A stretch of 64,000 bases of DNA from NCBI GenBank assembly GCA_028279405.1, contig JANQNU010000013.1:28976-92975 (forward strand). The letters run 5' to 3'. Shown piece after piece: positions 17,387-26,074 of the stretch (the first letter of the stretch is position 1; each line of letters opens with the position of its first letter). The translations under genes were made by a program, and so were the position numbers. The notes under the pieces were generated by a model. That model saw only the letters and a list, made by a program, of their open reading frames with translations, was not told the DNA's origin and searched no databases. The stretch comes from Phycisphaerae bacterium (lineage in GTDB: Bacteria > Planctomycetota > Phycisphaerae > UBA1845 > Fen-1342).

Positions 17387-17983
17387 CTAGGCAGCCGTCG
17401 TATTCTCGAGCAGTCGCATGGCTTGGTCTGCCATCTGGCGAAGCACCGTCGTGCCCGTCGCTCCGCGTGCCATGACACGTATTCCGATGAATATACCAAG
17501 GAGTCCGGACGCAACGGCCGCGGAGTCCAGGTCTTTCGAGAACTCGCCGCGGATCTTGCCGAACTCGATCTGCTTCTCGAAGAACTTGCGGAAGTCCTCG
17601 AGCGCGGACCTGACGAGCAACTGCACTTCCTCGTCATGTGCCTGTATCCCGAGCGCCGTGTTCACAAGAAAGCACCCGCGCTTGTTGAGGTCTTGCGACG
17701 ACTGCTCGACAACGGCATCGAACGTCATCTGCAGGGAAGCGCGCGGTTCTCCGATCGCTTCGAGCGAACTCAGTGTTCGCTGACGCTGCTCGGTGTCATA
17801 GCGGAGCAGGGAGCGGATGAAGATCTTCCGCTTATCGCCGATCGCGTTGTAGAGGCTCTGGCGCTGGACGCCGGTTGCCTCGATCAGATCTGTCAGCGAC
17901 GTGCCGTCGAAGCCCTTCTGCCAGAAGACCTCCATTGCGCGATCGAGCGTCTCATCGATTTCGAAGTTTTTCTTCCAAGGCAT
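17387..17983 (-). CDS. TetR-family transcriptional repressor
   Basis: 198 residues. The N-terminal helix-turn-helix (about 8-55; ALDRAMEVFWQKGFDGTSL-like start, then SLYNAIGDKRKIF) is a standard TetR domain. The C-terminal ligand-binding half is of the common YefM/NemR-like type with an LLGIFIGIRVMARG helix. It is transcribed away from a six-gene metabolic operon, and each of the two facing promoters carries a similar 18-base element, so it most likely represses both the operon and itself in response to a small molecule. The inducer cannot be read from the sequence. Confidence 0.92.
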   Translation of the reverse strand: MPWKKNFEIDETLDRAMEVFWQKGFDGTSLTDLIEATGVQRQSLYNAIGDKRKIFIRSLLRYDTEQRQRTLSSLEAIGEPRASLQMTFDAVVEQSSQDLNKRGCFLVNTALGIQAHDEEVQLLVRSALEDFRKFFEKQIEFGKIRGEFSKDLDSAAVASGLLGIFIGIRVMARGATGTTVLRQMADQAMRLLENTTAA

Positions 17984-18016
17984 GTGCTACCTCTCGTCGG
18001 CATCTCACGGCAATTA

Positions 18017-18056
18017 TTGACTAACCGATCATAACATGTTGTCGAGATCGAGTCAA
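18017..18056 (-). promoter_or_regulatory. tetR promoter with candidate TetR operator
   Basis: On the minus strand, TTGACT (18051-18056), a 17-base spacer and TATGAT (18028-18033) form a strong sigma-70 promoter. The element TTGACTAACCGATCATAA (18017-18034) covers the -10 and matches the element at 18169-18186 at 13 of 18 positions. Confidence 0.65.
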
Positions 18057-18168
18057 AAATCACCCGCTGGGAAAAAGATTTTGAGATCAAAAAACGTCGC
18101 CGAAACCACCAAAATGCCGTTTTTCGCCCCCGATGGCATCTTTGGGGAGAAAGAGTGAGACATTTGTA

Positions 18169-18196
18169 TTGACCAAGTAGTCAAAACAGATAGACT
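18169..18196 (+). promoter_or_regulatory. promoter and candidate TetR operator of the metabolic operon
   Basis: TTGACC (18169-18174), a 16-base spacer and TAGACT (18191-18196) form a promoter 59 bases before the first gene. The -35 is inside TTGACCAAGTAGTCAAAA, which contains the inverted repeat TTGAC-N6-GTCAA and resembles the site in the tetR promoter. Binding there would block the polymerase. Confidence 0.62.
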
Positions 18197-18254
18197 TTGT
18201 TTGTTGTGATTGTACCGTTCAGTCGCACATAAGGCCACGAACCAGGAGACTGCC

Positions 18255-18824
18255 ATGACCACGTTCGATCTTCACACCGCCGAGACCGCCCCCGAAGCCA
18301 AGGAACTCATCGAAGGCGCTCAGAAAGCCTACGGATTCCTGCCGAACCTCCTCGCCACCATGGCCGAGGCTCCGGCTCTTCTCGAGGGCTACATGACCCT
18401 CGCAACCATCTTCGACAAGACCAGCCTGTCGCCGACCGAGCGCCAGATCATCCTGATGGTCAACAACCGGCTCAACGGCTGCACCTACTGCATGTCGGCC
18501 CACACCGCAATCTCCAAGGCCCAACGCGTGCCGGACGACGTCATCGAGGCGCTCCGCGACGGCACCGAGCTTGCGGATCCGAAGCTGGAGGCACTGCGTG
18601 TCTTTGCTGTTCGGATCAACGAAAGCCGCGGCTGGGTGGAGCAGAGCGATATCGACGTGTTGCTGGCCGCTGGCTACACGCAGCGCACGGTCTTCGAGGT
18701 CATCCTTGGTACCGCCTTGAAGGTGATGTCTAACTACACCAACCACATTGCGCGCACTCCGCTCGATAAGGCGTTTTCAGCGGTTGAGTGGAGCCCGGCC
18801 GAACTCGCCGAGTCGACGCGCTAA
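18255..18824 (+). CDS. carboxymuconolactone decarboxylase / AhpD-family protein
   Basis: 189 residues from ATG 18255 (CAGGAG upstream). The central CMD domain carries GCTYCMSAH, that is CxxCxxxH (C76, C79, H83), the redox-active motif of AhpD-like peroxidase reductases rather than of true decarboxylases. N-terminal GFLPNLLATMAEAPALLEGY is typical of peroxidase-related CMD proteins. First gene of the TetR-controlled operon. It probably acts as a thiol reductase or peroxidase in the cytoplasm; the substrate is unknown. Confidence 0.9.
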   Translation: MTTFDLHTAETAPEAKELIEGAQKAYGFLPNLLATMAEAPALLEGYMTLATIFDKTSLSPTERQIILMVNNRLNGCTYCMSAHTAISKAQRVPDDVIEALRDGTELADPKLEALRVFAVRINESRGWVEQSDIDVLLAAGYTQRTVFEVILGTALKVMSNYTNHIARTPLDKAFSAVEWSPAELAESTR

Positions 18825-18878
18825 GCAAGCGTACGAGGAACTGATCACTGCAGCAGAACATTACGGAAGGAGACCATC

Positions 18879-19907
18879 GTGAACCAGTCTTCCACAATCG
18901 TCATCACCGCCTTGGCCCTGGCCGCGGCATCAAGCTTCGCTCCCGTTGCAGCCCAAACGGGCTCGACAGCGGACCAAACCAAGCCCGGGGTTCAGCAGCA
19001 CAAGGTGCCCCCGCTCAACGTATCGCCAGTCATGCCGTACCAACACAAATACGTGGAGATCCTCGGGTCCACGATGGCCTACGTCGAAGCGGGCAAAGGC
19101 GATCCAATCCTTTTCCTTCACGGCCAGCCGACGTCGTCGTACCTCTGGCGAAACATCATGCCCGCTCTCGAGGGCCAGGGCCGTGTGATCGCTCCCGACA
19201 ACATCGGTTTCGGGAAATCTGACCAACCGGATCTCGACTACACGTTCGCCGATCACTACCGGTACATCGAAGCGTTCATTGAGAGGATGGAGCTCAAGAA
19301 CGTGACCCTCGTCGTTCACGACTGGGGCTCCGGTTTGGGCCTGCACTATGCGCGGCTCAACTCCAAGAACGTCAAGGGCATCGTCACAATGGAGGCCATC
19401 ATCGCGCCGCTGATCCCTGCTCGAAGCTACGACTCGATGCCTACGGACATCGGCAACTTCTTCCGCACCGTGCGAGATCCCGACAACGGCGAGCGGCTGC
19501 TCATCGACGAGAACTATTTCGTTGAGGGTGTACTGCCTGGCTTCATCTCGCGTCCGCTCGACAAGGCAGCGCACGATGTCTACCGCGAACCGTTCCCGAG
19601 CAGGAAATCGCGCAAGCAGGTGAACCAGTGGCCCAATGAGATGCCGATCGGGAAAGTTCCGCTCGCGACTCACAACATCGTGACGGCGTACAACGAATGG
19701 CTTACCACGACCGATACACCGTGGCTTTTCTTGTACGCGAACCCGGGCGCTTTGAATACGCCGGAGGCAGCTGACTACTGGACGGCCCGGGCGAATAACA
19801 TCGAAACGGTCTACATCGGCGCCGGCTTGCATTACGTGCAAGAGGATCAGCCGTATGCCATCGGACGGGCGATCTCTGACTGGTATCGCAGACTTGAGGC
19901 GAAGTGA
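18879..19907 (+). CDS. exported alpha/beta hydrolase, haloalkane dehalogenase-like
   Basis: 342 residues from GTG 18879 (GGAAGGAG upstream). A Sec signal peptide covers about 1-26 (ends APVAAQ). The mature protein has the haloalkane dehalogenase pattern: HGQPTSSYLWRN (81-92), nucleophile Asp148 in VVHDWGSGLG with the adjacent halide-binding Trp149, the acid Glu172 (TMEAI) and the base His318 (GAGLHY). This matches the HLD-II subgroup, in which HGNPTSSYLWRN is usual. Here the halide-binding Asn is Gln83, so dehalogenase activity is plausible but not certain; an esterase or epoxide hydrolase is the alternative. Export is unusual for this family. Confidence 0.85.
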   Translation: MNQSSTIVITALALAAASSFAPVAAQTGSTADQTKPGVQQHKVPPLNVSPVMPYQHKYVEILGSTMAYVEAGKGDPILFLHGQPTSSYLWRNIMPALEGQGRVIAPDNIGFGKSDQPDLDYTFADHYRYIEAFIERMELKNVTLVVHDWGSGLGLHYARLNSKNVKGIVTMEAIIAPLIPARSYDSMPTDIGNFFRTVRDPDNGERLLIDENYFVEGVLPGFISRPLDKAAHDVYREPFPSRKSRKQVNQWPNEMPIGKVPLATHNIVTAYNEWLTTTDTPWLFLYANPGALNTPEAADYWTARANNIETVYIGAGLHYVQEDQPYAIGRAISDWYRRLEAK

Positions 19908-19981
19908 CTGTGGACTCAGGTGCTCGGCCCGCTTGGTACGCCATCCGTGCCTTGTATCAGCGAAGACACTGGAGCATTGAA

Positions 19982-21475
19982 ATGAACGCGAAGCTTATCA
20001 CGCTGCTTGCCGGACTATTGACTGCGTCACCTTCCGCCACGCAAGCCGGTACTCGGCCTGAAGTCACCGTGATCGCCGAACTCGAGCACCCGCCCGGAAA
20101 TCCGGCGGTTGGGATTGATAGTGAGGTCTATCTGTCCTTGCACCCTTTCGGAGCACCGAAATACAAGGTTGTCCGTCTCGATGAGAATGGTGTGTTGTCC
20201 CCATTCCCGAGCGAAGCCATATCTGCGGGGTTCCTGAACGTCATCGGCGTCACGGTTTCGGAAGATGGCATCGTCTGGATCCTCGATATGGGTGGCCCGG
20301 GTCAGAGTCCCAAGCTGCTTGGGTGGTCTCCTGCAGCAAACCGCCTCGAAGCCGTTCATTACATCCCCGATGAAGCGGTCGGCGCTAACCCTTTTCTCCA
20401 GGATCTCGCTGTCGATTCCAAAGGCCGGCGCGCGTACCTCGCAGACATGAGCCGAGGAGACCTTGTTGGTGTATCAGAGCCGGCAATCGTTGTTATCGAC
20501 TTGGACACCGGCCAGACGCGACGAGTGCTCAACGGGCATGACATGTTTCAGCCCGAGCCTGATGCGATCCAACGCGCCGATGGGGAGCCAATGGTCTACA
20601 CCAGAAGCGATGGCTCGTCCGAACGCTTCGCATTGGGCCTGAACCCGATCGGGATCGATGAACGGGGAGCGTTCGTTTACTTCTCGACGATCGCTCCGGG
20701 CTCGGTGTACCGCGTCCCTACCACCGTCCTCGGCGATTTCGAATCGAGCGACGAAGATATCGTAGCAGCCACTGAGAGCGTTGGTATGAAGAAGACGTCC
20801 GATGGATTGGTGGTCGCCGGATCATCTGTCTATCTCACGAATGTCGAGGACGGCTCGATCGACGTTCTCGAAAATGGGTCGCGCCGTACACTCGTGACGG
20901 ATGAGCGTTTTCGCTGGCCAGATGGCTTGGCGTTCACTCCTGACGGCGCGCTCGTCGCCACGATCAGCCAACTGCACAGGACGCCCGCGTTCAACGACGG
21001 GGTCGCGAGTGAACGTCCCCCGTACCTCGTCGTGCGTATCGATGGCGTTTCGAATCAAAGGAGTTCTGTCCCAGCGACTCGTACTGTCGGAGCAATACCT
21101 CCAAGGCAATACGGTTCTGTCAGCGTCACTGATGCCGTAAGCGATCTCCCGAACACGAGCGACAAGCCGCTTGAACATGTTCATCTCGTCAACAACGGCG
21201 CGGTCGGAATCAGGGTATTCAGAATCTACTCCCCGGTTCGGCGTCATCAGCACCGGTACTCGGACACCTATCTCCACATTCTGTCCGGACGGGCCGTCTT
21301 CGCAATCGAGGACAATGAGCCCTTCGCTGCAGGAGCCGGCGATCTATTGTTCTGGCAGCAAGGTACAGACCATCAAGTCATCCGAGTGATCGAAGGTCCG
21401 CTGGTGGTGTACGCCGTGGACACACCAACCCGCCGTTTGGACGACGTGCACTTCGCGTCGCCTAGCAAAGACTGA
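19982..21475 (+). CDS. exported royal-jelly-type beta-propeller fused to a cupin
   Basis: 497 residues from ATG 19982, which gives a clean signal peptide (about 1-23). The frame is open upstream to 19904, inside the end of the previous gene. Residues about 30-370 resemble major royal jelly/yellow proteins, a six-bladed propeller related to lactonases (LQDLAVDSKGRRAYLAD, RWPDGLAFTPDGALV). The last 100 residues form a cupin with HQHRYSDTYLHILSG and GDLLFWQQGTDHQV, supplying His metal ligands. A lactonase- or sugar-binding role is possible. Third gene of the operon; the fusion is uncommon in my experience. Confidence 0.82.
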   Translation: MNAKLITLLAGLLTASPSATQAGTRPEVTVIAELEHPPGNPAVGIDSEVYLSLHPFGAPKYKVVRLDENGVLSPFPSEAISAGFLNVIGVTVSEDGIVWILDMGGPGQSPKLLGWSPAANRLEAVHYIPDEAVGANPFLQDLAVDSKGRRAYLADMSRGDLVGVSEPAIVVIDLDTGQTRRVLNGHDMFQPEPDAIQRADGEPMVYTRSDGSSERFALGLNPIGIDERGAFVYFSTIAPGSVYRVPTTVLGDFESSDEDIVAATESVGMKKTSDGLVVAGSSVYLTNVEDGSIDVLENGSRRTLVTDERFRWPDGLAFTPDGALVATISQLHRTPAFNDGVASERPPYLVVRIDGVSNQRSSVPATRTVGAIPPRQYGSVSVTDAVSDLPNTSDKPLEHVHLVNNGAVGIRVFRIYSPVRRHQHRYSDTYLHILSGRAVFAIEDNEPFAAGAGDLLFWQQGTDHQVIRVIEGPLVVYAVDTPTRRLDDVHFASPSKD

Positions 21476-21487
21476 AAGGAATACATC

Positions 21488-22033
21488 ATGCTAGTTGATA
21501 CCCCGATCTGTGACTTTGGCTGGAAAGCCCCGGACTTCACCCTTAAGGACCCGTCCGGTCGCTCCTTCACGATGAGTGATCACATGGGCAAGAACGGGTT
21601 GGTCATCGCTTTCATCTGTAACCACTGCCCATATGTGCAGGCGATCGCGAACCGTCTCGCAAGCGACGCGGCAACGCTCAAGGCCGAGGGCATCGAAACC
21701 GTTGCGGTGATGTCGAACGACTATCGCTACGTGGCGGAAGATGCCCCACCGATGATGGCCCGCTTCGCGGAGCAGCACGGCTTTCCGTTCCCGTACGTGA
21801 TTGATGAAGACCAGTCGGTGGGCAAAGCCTACGGGGCCGTCTGCACGCCGGACTTCTTCGGCTTGAACAATAAGGGTGAGTTGCAGTACCGCGGACGACT
21901 CGACAGCGCCGGCATGAAGGACCCGTCGAACCGTGTCGCCGAGCTCATCAACGCCATGCGTTTGGTGGCTGAGACCGGCCGAGGACCCGACGATCAGATC
22001 CCGAGCATGGGTTGCTCCATCAAGTGGCGTTGA
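21488..22033 (+). CDS. thioredoxin-fold redoxin
   Basis: 181 residues, AAAGGA upstream. An AhpC/TSA-type thioredoxin fold with an ICNHCPYV motif (C44, C47) in place of the thioredoxin CGPC, and CTPDFFGL later on. It has no signal peptide. The CxxC with CPYV matches a group of small redoxins often annotated as thioredoxin-family proteins with roles in thiol or peroxide reduction. It lies 12 bases after the royal-jelly/cupin gene and may work with the CMD protein in the same operon (inference). Confidence 0.88.
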   Translation: MLVDTPICDFGWKAPDFTLKDPSGRSFTMSDHMGKNGLVIAFICNHCPYVQAIANRLASDAATLKAEGIETVAVMSNDYRYVAEDAPPMMARFAEQHGFPFPYVIDEDQSVGKAYGAVCTPDFFGLNNKGELQYRGRLDSAGMKDPSNRVAELINAMRLVAETGRGPDDQIPSMGCSIKWR

Positions 22034-22094
22034 TTCGCAGCTGTCAATAACCGCGCCGCACGAGGCACGAGACCACATACCAAGGAGAACCACA

Positions 22095-22838
22095 ATGAGC
22101 GTTGAAATCAATCAAGCGATCGCGCTGGTCACGGGCGCAAACCGTGGAATCGGAAAAGCAATCACAGAAGGGCTGTTGGAAGCTGGTGCGGTGAAGGTCT
22201 ACGCGGCAGTGCGGAACCGCGACTCCGTCGGCAGCATGATCGAGAAGTACGGCGACCGGATCGTTCCGATCGAATACGACTTGACGAGGCCCGAAACTGC
22301 TGCCGCCGCTGCGAAAGTGGCGACGGATGTGAATCTGGTCGTCTCCAACGCCGGTGTCGTGAACGTTTCCGATCCGCTGGCCGCGGATGCGATCTCTAGC
22401 TTGCAGTTTCAGATGGAACGCAACGTCTATGCGTTGATACACTTGGCGCAAGCGTTCGGCCCGGTTCTCAAGGCCAACGGCGGCGGCGCACTCGCCCAGA
22501 TGAACTCATTGGCGTCGCTGAAGAACTTCACGCCATTCACGACATACAGCGCGTCAAAGGCGGCGGCATACTCCGTCACACAGGGACTCCGCGAAGCGTG
22601 GGCCGAACAGGGCACACACGTCATCAGCATCATCGCCGGACCGTTGAAGACCGACATGTCGGACTCCGCCGGTATGGGTGAAGGCGCTCCGCCGCCGTCC
22701 TTGGTCGCCGACGCATTGATCGGCGCATTGAAGTCTGGCGACTTCATCGTCTATCCCGATGAGATGGCTCAGCAGGCCGGAGCGGTGTACGCCAGCTTTG
22801 CCGACAACGTGATCAACCCGAAAGAGCCAGAAGCGTAG
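22095..22838 (+). CDS. short-chain dehydrogenase/reductase
   Basis: 247 residues from ATG 22095 (AAGGAGA upstream). A classical SDR: TGANRGIG at 13-20 binds NAD(P), NAG at 85-87, catalytic Ser138, Tyr151 and Lys155 (YSASK). The first beta-alpha turn leads to the basic residues of an R-N-R run at 40-42, suggesting NADP. The substrate is unknown; the operon context suggests an alcohol or ketone made by the hydrolases. Normal length. Confidence 0.92.
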   Translation: MSVEINQAIALVTGANRGIGKAITEGLLEAGAVKVYAAVRNRDSVGSMIEKYGDRIVPIEYDLTRPETAAAAAKVATDVNLVVSNAGVVNVSDPLAADAISSLQFQMERNVYALIHLAQAFGPVLKANGGGALAQMNSLASLKNFTPFTTYSASKAAAYSVTQGLREAWAEQGTHVISIIAGPLKTDMSDSAGMGEGAPPPSLVADALIGALKSGDFIVYPDEMAQQAGAVYASFADNVINPKEPEA

Positions 22839-22884
22839 TTGCTCGGCGTGCCACTCCCGGGACTCCAACTGAAGTGAGCTCGAT

Positions 22885-23688
22885 ATGGCTGAGAGAATCG
22901 AAGCACTGCTGGTCACGAAGGGGCACGCGTTCGAACGCGAACCCTTCTTCGATATGATCGACGCGCTGCGGCGCGACAGTCATGGTGGCGGAGAGACGAT
23001 CCACTGGACCCACGTTGAACACCCGGCTGCACAGGTGGTGCTCCACCCAGACCGTGGGGCGATGTTCGACGCGATCGTCTTTTACGACATGCCCGGTGTG
23101 CGTTTCACTCGAGGGGATCCGCCATTCGAGACCTATGACCCGAGCGAAGCGTTCAAGGAGGCTTTTCTGTCACTTGTCAAACGCGGCAAGGGGCTGGTCT
23201 TCCTGCACCATGCTATTGCCGGGTGGCCCACCTGGCCGGAATACGCCAAGATCATCGGCGGCCGATTTCACTTCTTGCCCGGTGAACTCAACGGACGGCA
23301 GTTTCCCGGGTCGGGCTACCGGTTTCGGGTCACACAAGAAGTCAACGTAGCTGATCCGTCGCACCCGATCGTTGAGGGGCTTGGTGAGCGCTTCACATTC
23401 AAGGATGAGGCCTACATGTTTCCGGCTCTCGAAGAAGAGGTAAGACCACTGCTCGAAAGTGACTTCGATTTCTCACCGAAGAACTTCAGATATGGCGGCG
23501 TCGGATTTGAGTCCCATCCGAACGGAACTTCTCTTCTTGGCTGGACAAAGCGCTACGGTAACTCGCCAATCGTGTATCTGCAGCCCGGGCACGAGCGAGT
23601 CGCATACGAAGATCCGCGATTCAGGAAGATCGTACGCAACGCGATAATCTGGGCGACCCACGAAGCCCGACGCTACCTGGACCATTAA
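22885..23688 (+). CDS. ThuA-family protein
   Basis: 267 residues from ATG 22885, last gene of the TetR-controlled operon. ThuA-like proteins have a class I glutamine amidotransferase-like fold; this one shows VTKGHAFER at the start, the GLVFLHHAIAGWP core and the C-terminal PIVYLQPGHERVAYEDPRFR motif. Such proteins are linked to trehalose or other sugar metabolism, and their exact reaction is usually unknown. No signal peptide, so cytoplasmic. Confidence 0.9.
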   Translation: MAERIEALLVTKGHAFEREPFFDMIDALRRDSHGGGETIHWTHVEHPAAQVVLHPDRGAMFDAIVFYDMPGVRFTRGDPPFETYDPSEAFKEAFLSLVKRGKGLVFLHHAIAGWPTWPEYAKIIGGRFHFLPGELNGRQFPGSGYRFRVTQEVNVADPSHPIVEGLGERFTFKDEAYMFPALEEEVRPLLESDFDFSPKNFRYGGVGFESHPNGTSLLGWTKRYGNSPIVYLQPGHERVAYEDPRFRKIVRNAIIWATHEARRYLDH

Positions 23689-24059
23689 AGCCATTGGCGG
23701 ACGTAGTCCGGCGCACCGCACGGGTCCTTCCTGAGTAAATCCAGGTGTGCGGGCGGCAGCACGCCGGAAAATCGATAAGAACGTCGATTGAAAACAGCAC
23801 TACTATGGCAATGTCCGTGAGCGTGCGGCGGGCGCCGTGGCGAGACTGGTCATCGTTCGGCGGAGCGTGTCGTCCTGGGGCGGTATGCATCGGAGTGGCA
23901 ATCCGGGAGGTACTGGGGACCGCCTAGTAGGGGCGCGGCATTACAGGTTCGGATTTCCCACCAGATCTAGTTATAGTAGAATCCCTTGCGATACTCGCGC
24001 GCGCGGTTGGGCTAGGATTCTGGAATTCGTCGTCTTAAGCGGACGGATGGAGAATCGCG
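23689..24059. other. gap between cargo operon and phage-like genes: no gene seen
   Basis: No convincing coding frame. There is an AT-richer patch (TAGTTATAGTAGAATC, 23968-23983) that could hold a promoter for the next gene, but I see no well-spaced -35. This is the border between the metabolic cargo and the phage-like half. Confidence 0.5.
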
Positions 24060-24386
24060 ATGCCGTACGTCACCAAACTCGAGTTGTGTCAGTTCTTGGG
24101 CCGGTCGTCCGAATGGGTCCAGTACATCAAGAACAAGGGACTCCTCGACGGGATTTCCCATTACGAAGACGGTCGCCTGATGGTCGATTCGCATCAACTC
24201 ACGGACCGACTGGTTAGGTACTACACGCGGCTTCGGGACTCGCCGGCGATGCGCGCGGCGCGACTCAAACGCATCCAGATCCAAGACGAGCTACTCGAAC
24301 TCAAGCTCGAACGCCTGAGGAATGGCGAGGGGCGGACCTACCCGGTCTACCGACAATCGCGCAGCTTCCTGCGCCGCCGCTCGTAG
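24060..24386 (+). CDS. small DNA-binding protein, terminase small subunit-like
   Basis: 108 residues, GGAGA upstream. The N-terminal half (VTKLELCQFLGRSSEWVQYIKNKGLL) reads as a winged-helix DNA-binding domain like phage Nu1/TerS. It is followed by a charged helix (RAARLKRIQIQDELLELKLERL), which in TerS links to the oligomerisation part. The protein stops soon after that helix, so it is shorter than typical TerS and may be truncated. No large terminase gene is present, which fits a satellite or a decayed element. Confidence 0.6.
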   Translation: MPYVTKLELCQFLGRSSEWVQYIKNKGLLDGISHYEDGRLMVDSHQLTDRLVRYYTRLRDSPAMRAARLKRIQIQDELLELKLERLRNGEGRTYPVYRQSRSFLRRRS

Positions 24387-24479
24387 GCTCCTGATGGCCT
24401 TCCGAACGGGAAACGAGCATCACCGATCGGTGAGCGTCGATCACAGATGCAGCCCAGGCGAGCCCCAGACACACCGTCC

Positions 24480-24719
24480 TCACTTCTTCGGCGGCTTACC
24501 GTGCGCCCGCCAGTTCTTGTCATATCGCCCGACTGACCAGACCTTGCCCGATTCATTGTCCAGGACGAACGCACATGAACTGCTGTCGCCAGCCGCCGCA
24601 ATCTGGTAGCGCGGTTGCCGGGAATCGGCACGACCGTTCGCCTGGGTCACTCCGAATGCCGCGGACAGCACAACACCGACACAGGTTCCAAGTCCGATCC
24701 ACTTCGCTCGGCCGTTCAT
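24480..24719 (-). CDS. small exported protein
   Basis: 79 residues, with GGGAGG 7 bases before the ATG. A signal peptide of about 28 residues (MNGRAKWIGLGTCVGVVLSAAFG) precedes a short mature part with AAAGDSSSCAFVLDNESGKVWSVGRYDKNW. Similar short C-terminal patterns occur in small secreted proteins annotated as hypothetical. It is on the strand opposite to its neighbours, like an independently expressed island gene. Confidence 0.65.
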   Translation of the reverse strand: MNGRAKWIGLGTCVGVVLSAAFGVTQANGRADSRQPRYQIAAAGDSSSCAFVLDNESGKVWSVGRYDKNWRAHGKPPKK

Positions 24720-24973
24720 CTGATCCTCCCTTCGATTGAGTGTTCATGCTCTCTCCACCCCGGGGCCTTCAGCTACGAACATCATACCCTAATCGGCACC
24801 GTCGCTTGCCGCCGGAAGGACCGCGCGGATTAACGTTGCGTCGCCGATAGACACGCGAGATACTACTGTGGCATTCGTGGTCAGTCGGAGTTGGGCCGGC
24901 TATTGCTTGTCGCGCTCGATCCCGTGCCTTGGCCGGCGCGGTGCCGCGCGATCCTGCAGAAAGGCAGGCACCT

Positions 24974-25657
24974 ATGGCGCGATCTCCACACGGTACGTGG
25001 ATCTGGCCACCACGGCCGTCTTCAAGTGGGTACGGCAACTTTCTGTACGATGGCGAGGAACAACTCCAACCCGGTGGCCTGCACGGAGAACCGCACTACT
25101 TGGTGATTCGGAATCGAAGACGGCGCCATTATGATCGCCCTCCGCCGCCGAAAACGATCAAACAACGCTTTGGGTCGACCGCGTACTACGTCCCGACCAA
25201 GGACGATTACTCGACGATGGCGCGCTTTTGCCCAGAAGGCGCGCCCGGGAATGTGTCATGGATGCAGGTTCAGCGGGCGCTGTTCGGCGCCGGCCACACC
25301 TTAGGTGACTTGAAGCCTCTTACAGCGCCGTTGTGGGTCGACTTGGTCGCCAAGCTCGATCACTCATCAACGCACGATACACCGGACGCAGAGGTCAAAA
25401 TGACCGAACGGGCGAGGAAAGCGTTCAGCCTCTTCCAGCATGCCGAGCGGCAGATTCTGGAAGCCACCAACAGGCAGCCCACCGATGCGGAAGTGCATCA
25501 GTACCTTTGGAAGCGTGGTGAAACTCAACTCTCTTGCGCCACTTTCACGCGTTACGTTAGGTACGCACGTCGTGTGCTGCGCCTGCAAAGACGCACTTCG
25601 CGGGCCAACCGTGCGCTGGAGGGTCGTAGCATCGTCGAACACGAACAGATCGAGTAG
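24974..25657 (+). CDS. island hypothetical protein
   Basis: 227 residues from ATG 24974 (AAGG 8-10 bases upstream; the frame is open to 24929). The N-terminal third is Arg/Pro-rich and probably disordered. The C-terminal half (about 125-215) is helical, with a possible helix-turn-helix (EATNRQPTDAEVHQYLW then TFTRYVRYARRVLRL). This hints at DNA binding. I recognise no family. Confidence 0.55.
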   Translation: MARSPHGTWIWPPRPSSSGYGNFLYDGEEQLQPGGLHGEPHYLVIRNRRRRHYDRPPPPKTIKQRFGSTAYYVPTKDDYSTMARFCPEGAPGNVSWMQVQRALFGAGHTLGDLKPLTAPLWVDLVAKLDHSSTHDTPDAEVKMTERARKAFSLFQHAERQILEATNRQPTDAEVHQYLWKRGETQLSCATFTRYVRYARRVLRLQRRTSRANRALEGRSIVEHEQIE

Positions 25658-25742
25658 TACTGGCGAGCGCGGACGAAATCGGATGTTCCGCGCACTTTTT
25701 TCCCCCCTTGAAACCGCGTTCTCGACGCACCAGAGCACATCC

Positions 25743-25758
25743 GCGCGGACGTCCGCGC
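25743..25758. promoter_or_regulatory. 16-bp perfect palindrome upstream of excisionase
   Basis: GCGCGGACGTCCGCGC reads the same on both strands. It lies 85 bases upstream of the excisionase start in a gene-free stretch, the usual place for a repressor or autoregulatory site. Confidence 0.45.
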
Positions 25759-25843
25759 ATCCGGTTTGTGGTTCATAGCAGGCGTGCAGAGTCCGACGGA
25801 GTGATCCGCGGGCACGTCTGAACCAACAAGCTGGAGTTCACGG

Positions 25844-26074
25844 ATGAACCCGAACGAACCCACCCATGGGGCGCAACCCGCTCTACTCGACGTCCAAGCT
25901 GTTGCGGCGCTACTGGGATGCTCGACCCGCACGATCTACCGACTCACCGATGCTGACAGGATGCCGCGGCCTGTTCGACTCGGCACACTCGTCCGCTGGA
26001 ATCGCGATGAGCTGCTCAACTGGATCGCAAGCGGATGTACGCCACGGGAAAGCAGTAATGGGGGTGTGTCGTGA
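25844..26074 (+). CDS. AlpA/excisionase-type helix-turn-helix protein
   Basis: 76 residues; GGAG upstream. A single MerR-like winged-helix domain: LLDVQAVAALLGCSTRTIYRLTDADRMPRPVRLGTLVRWNRDEL has the layout of AlpA, Xis and HTH_17 proteins (helix-turn-helix, then a wing with VRWNRDEL). In phages and satellites such proteins direct excision or control int expression. It begins a coupled set of three genes. Confidence 0.88.
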   Translation: MNPNEPTHGAQPALLDVQAVAALLGCSTRTIYRLTDADRMPRPVRLGTLVRWNRDELLNWIASGCTPRESSNGGVS

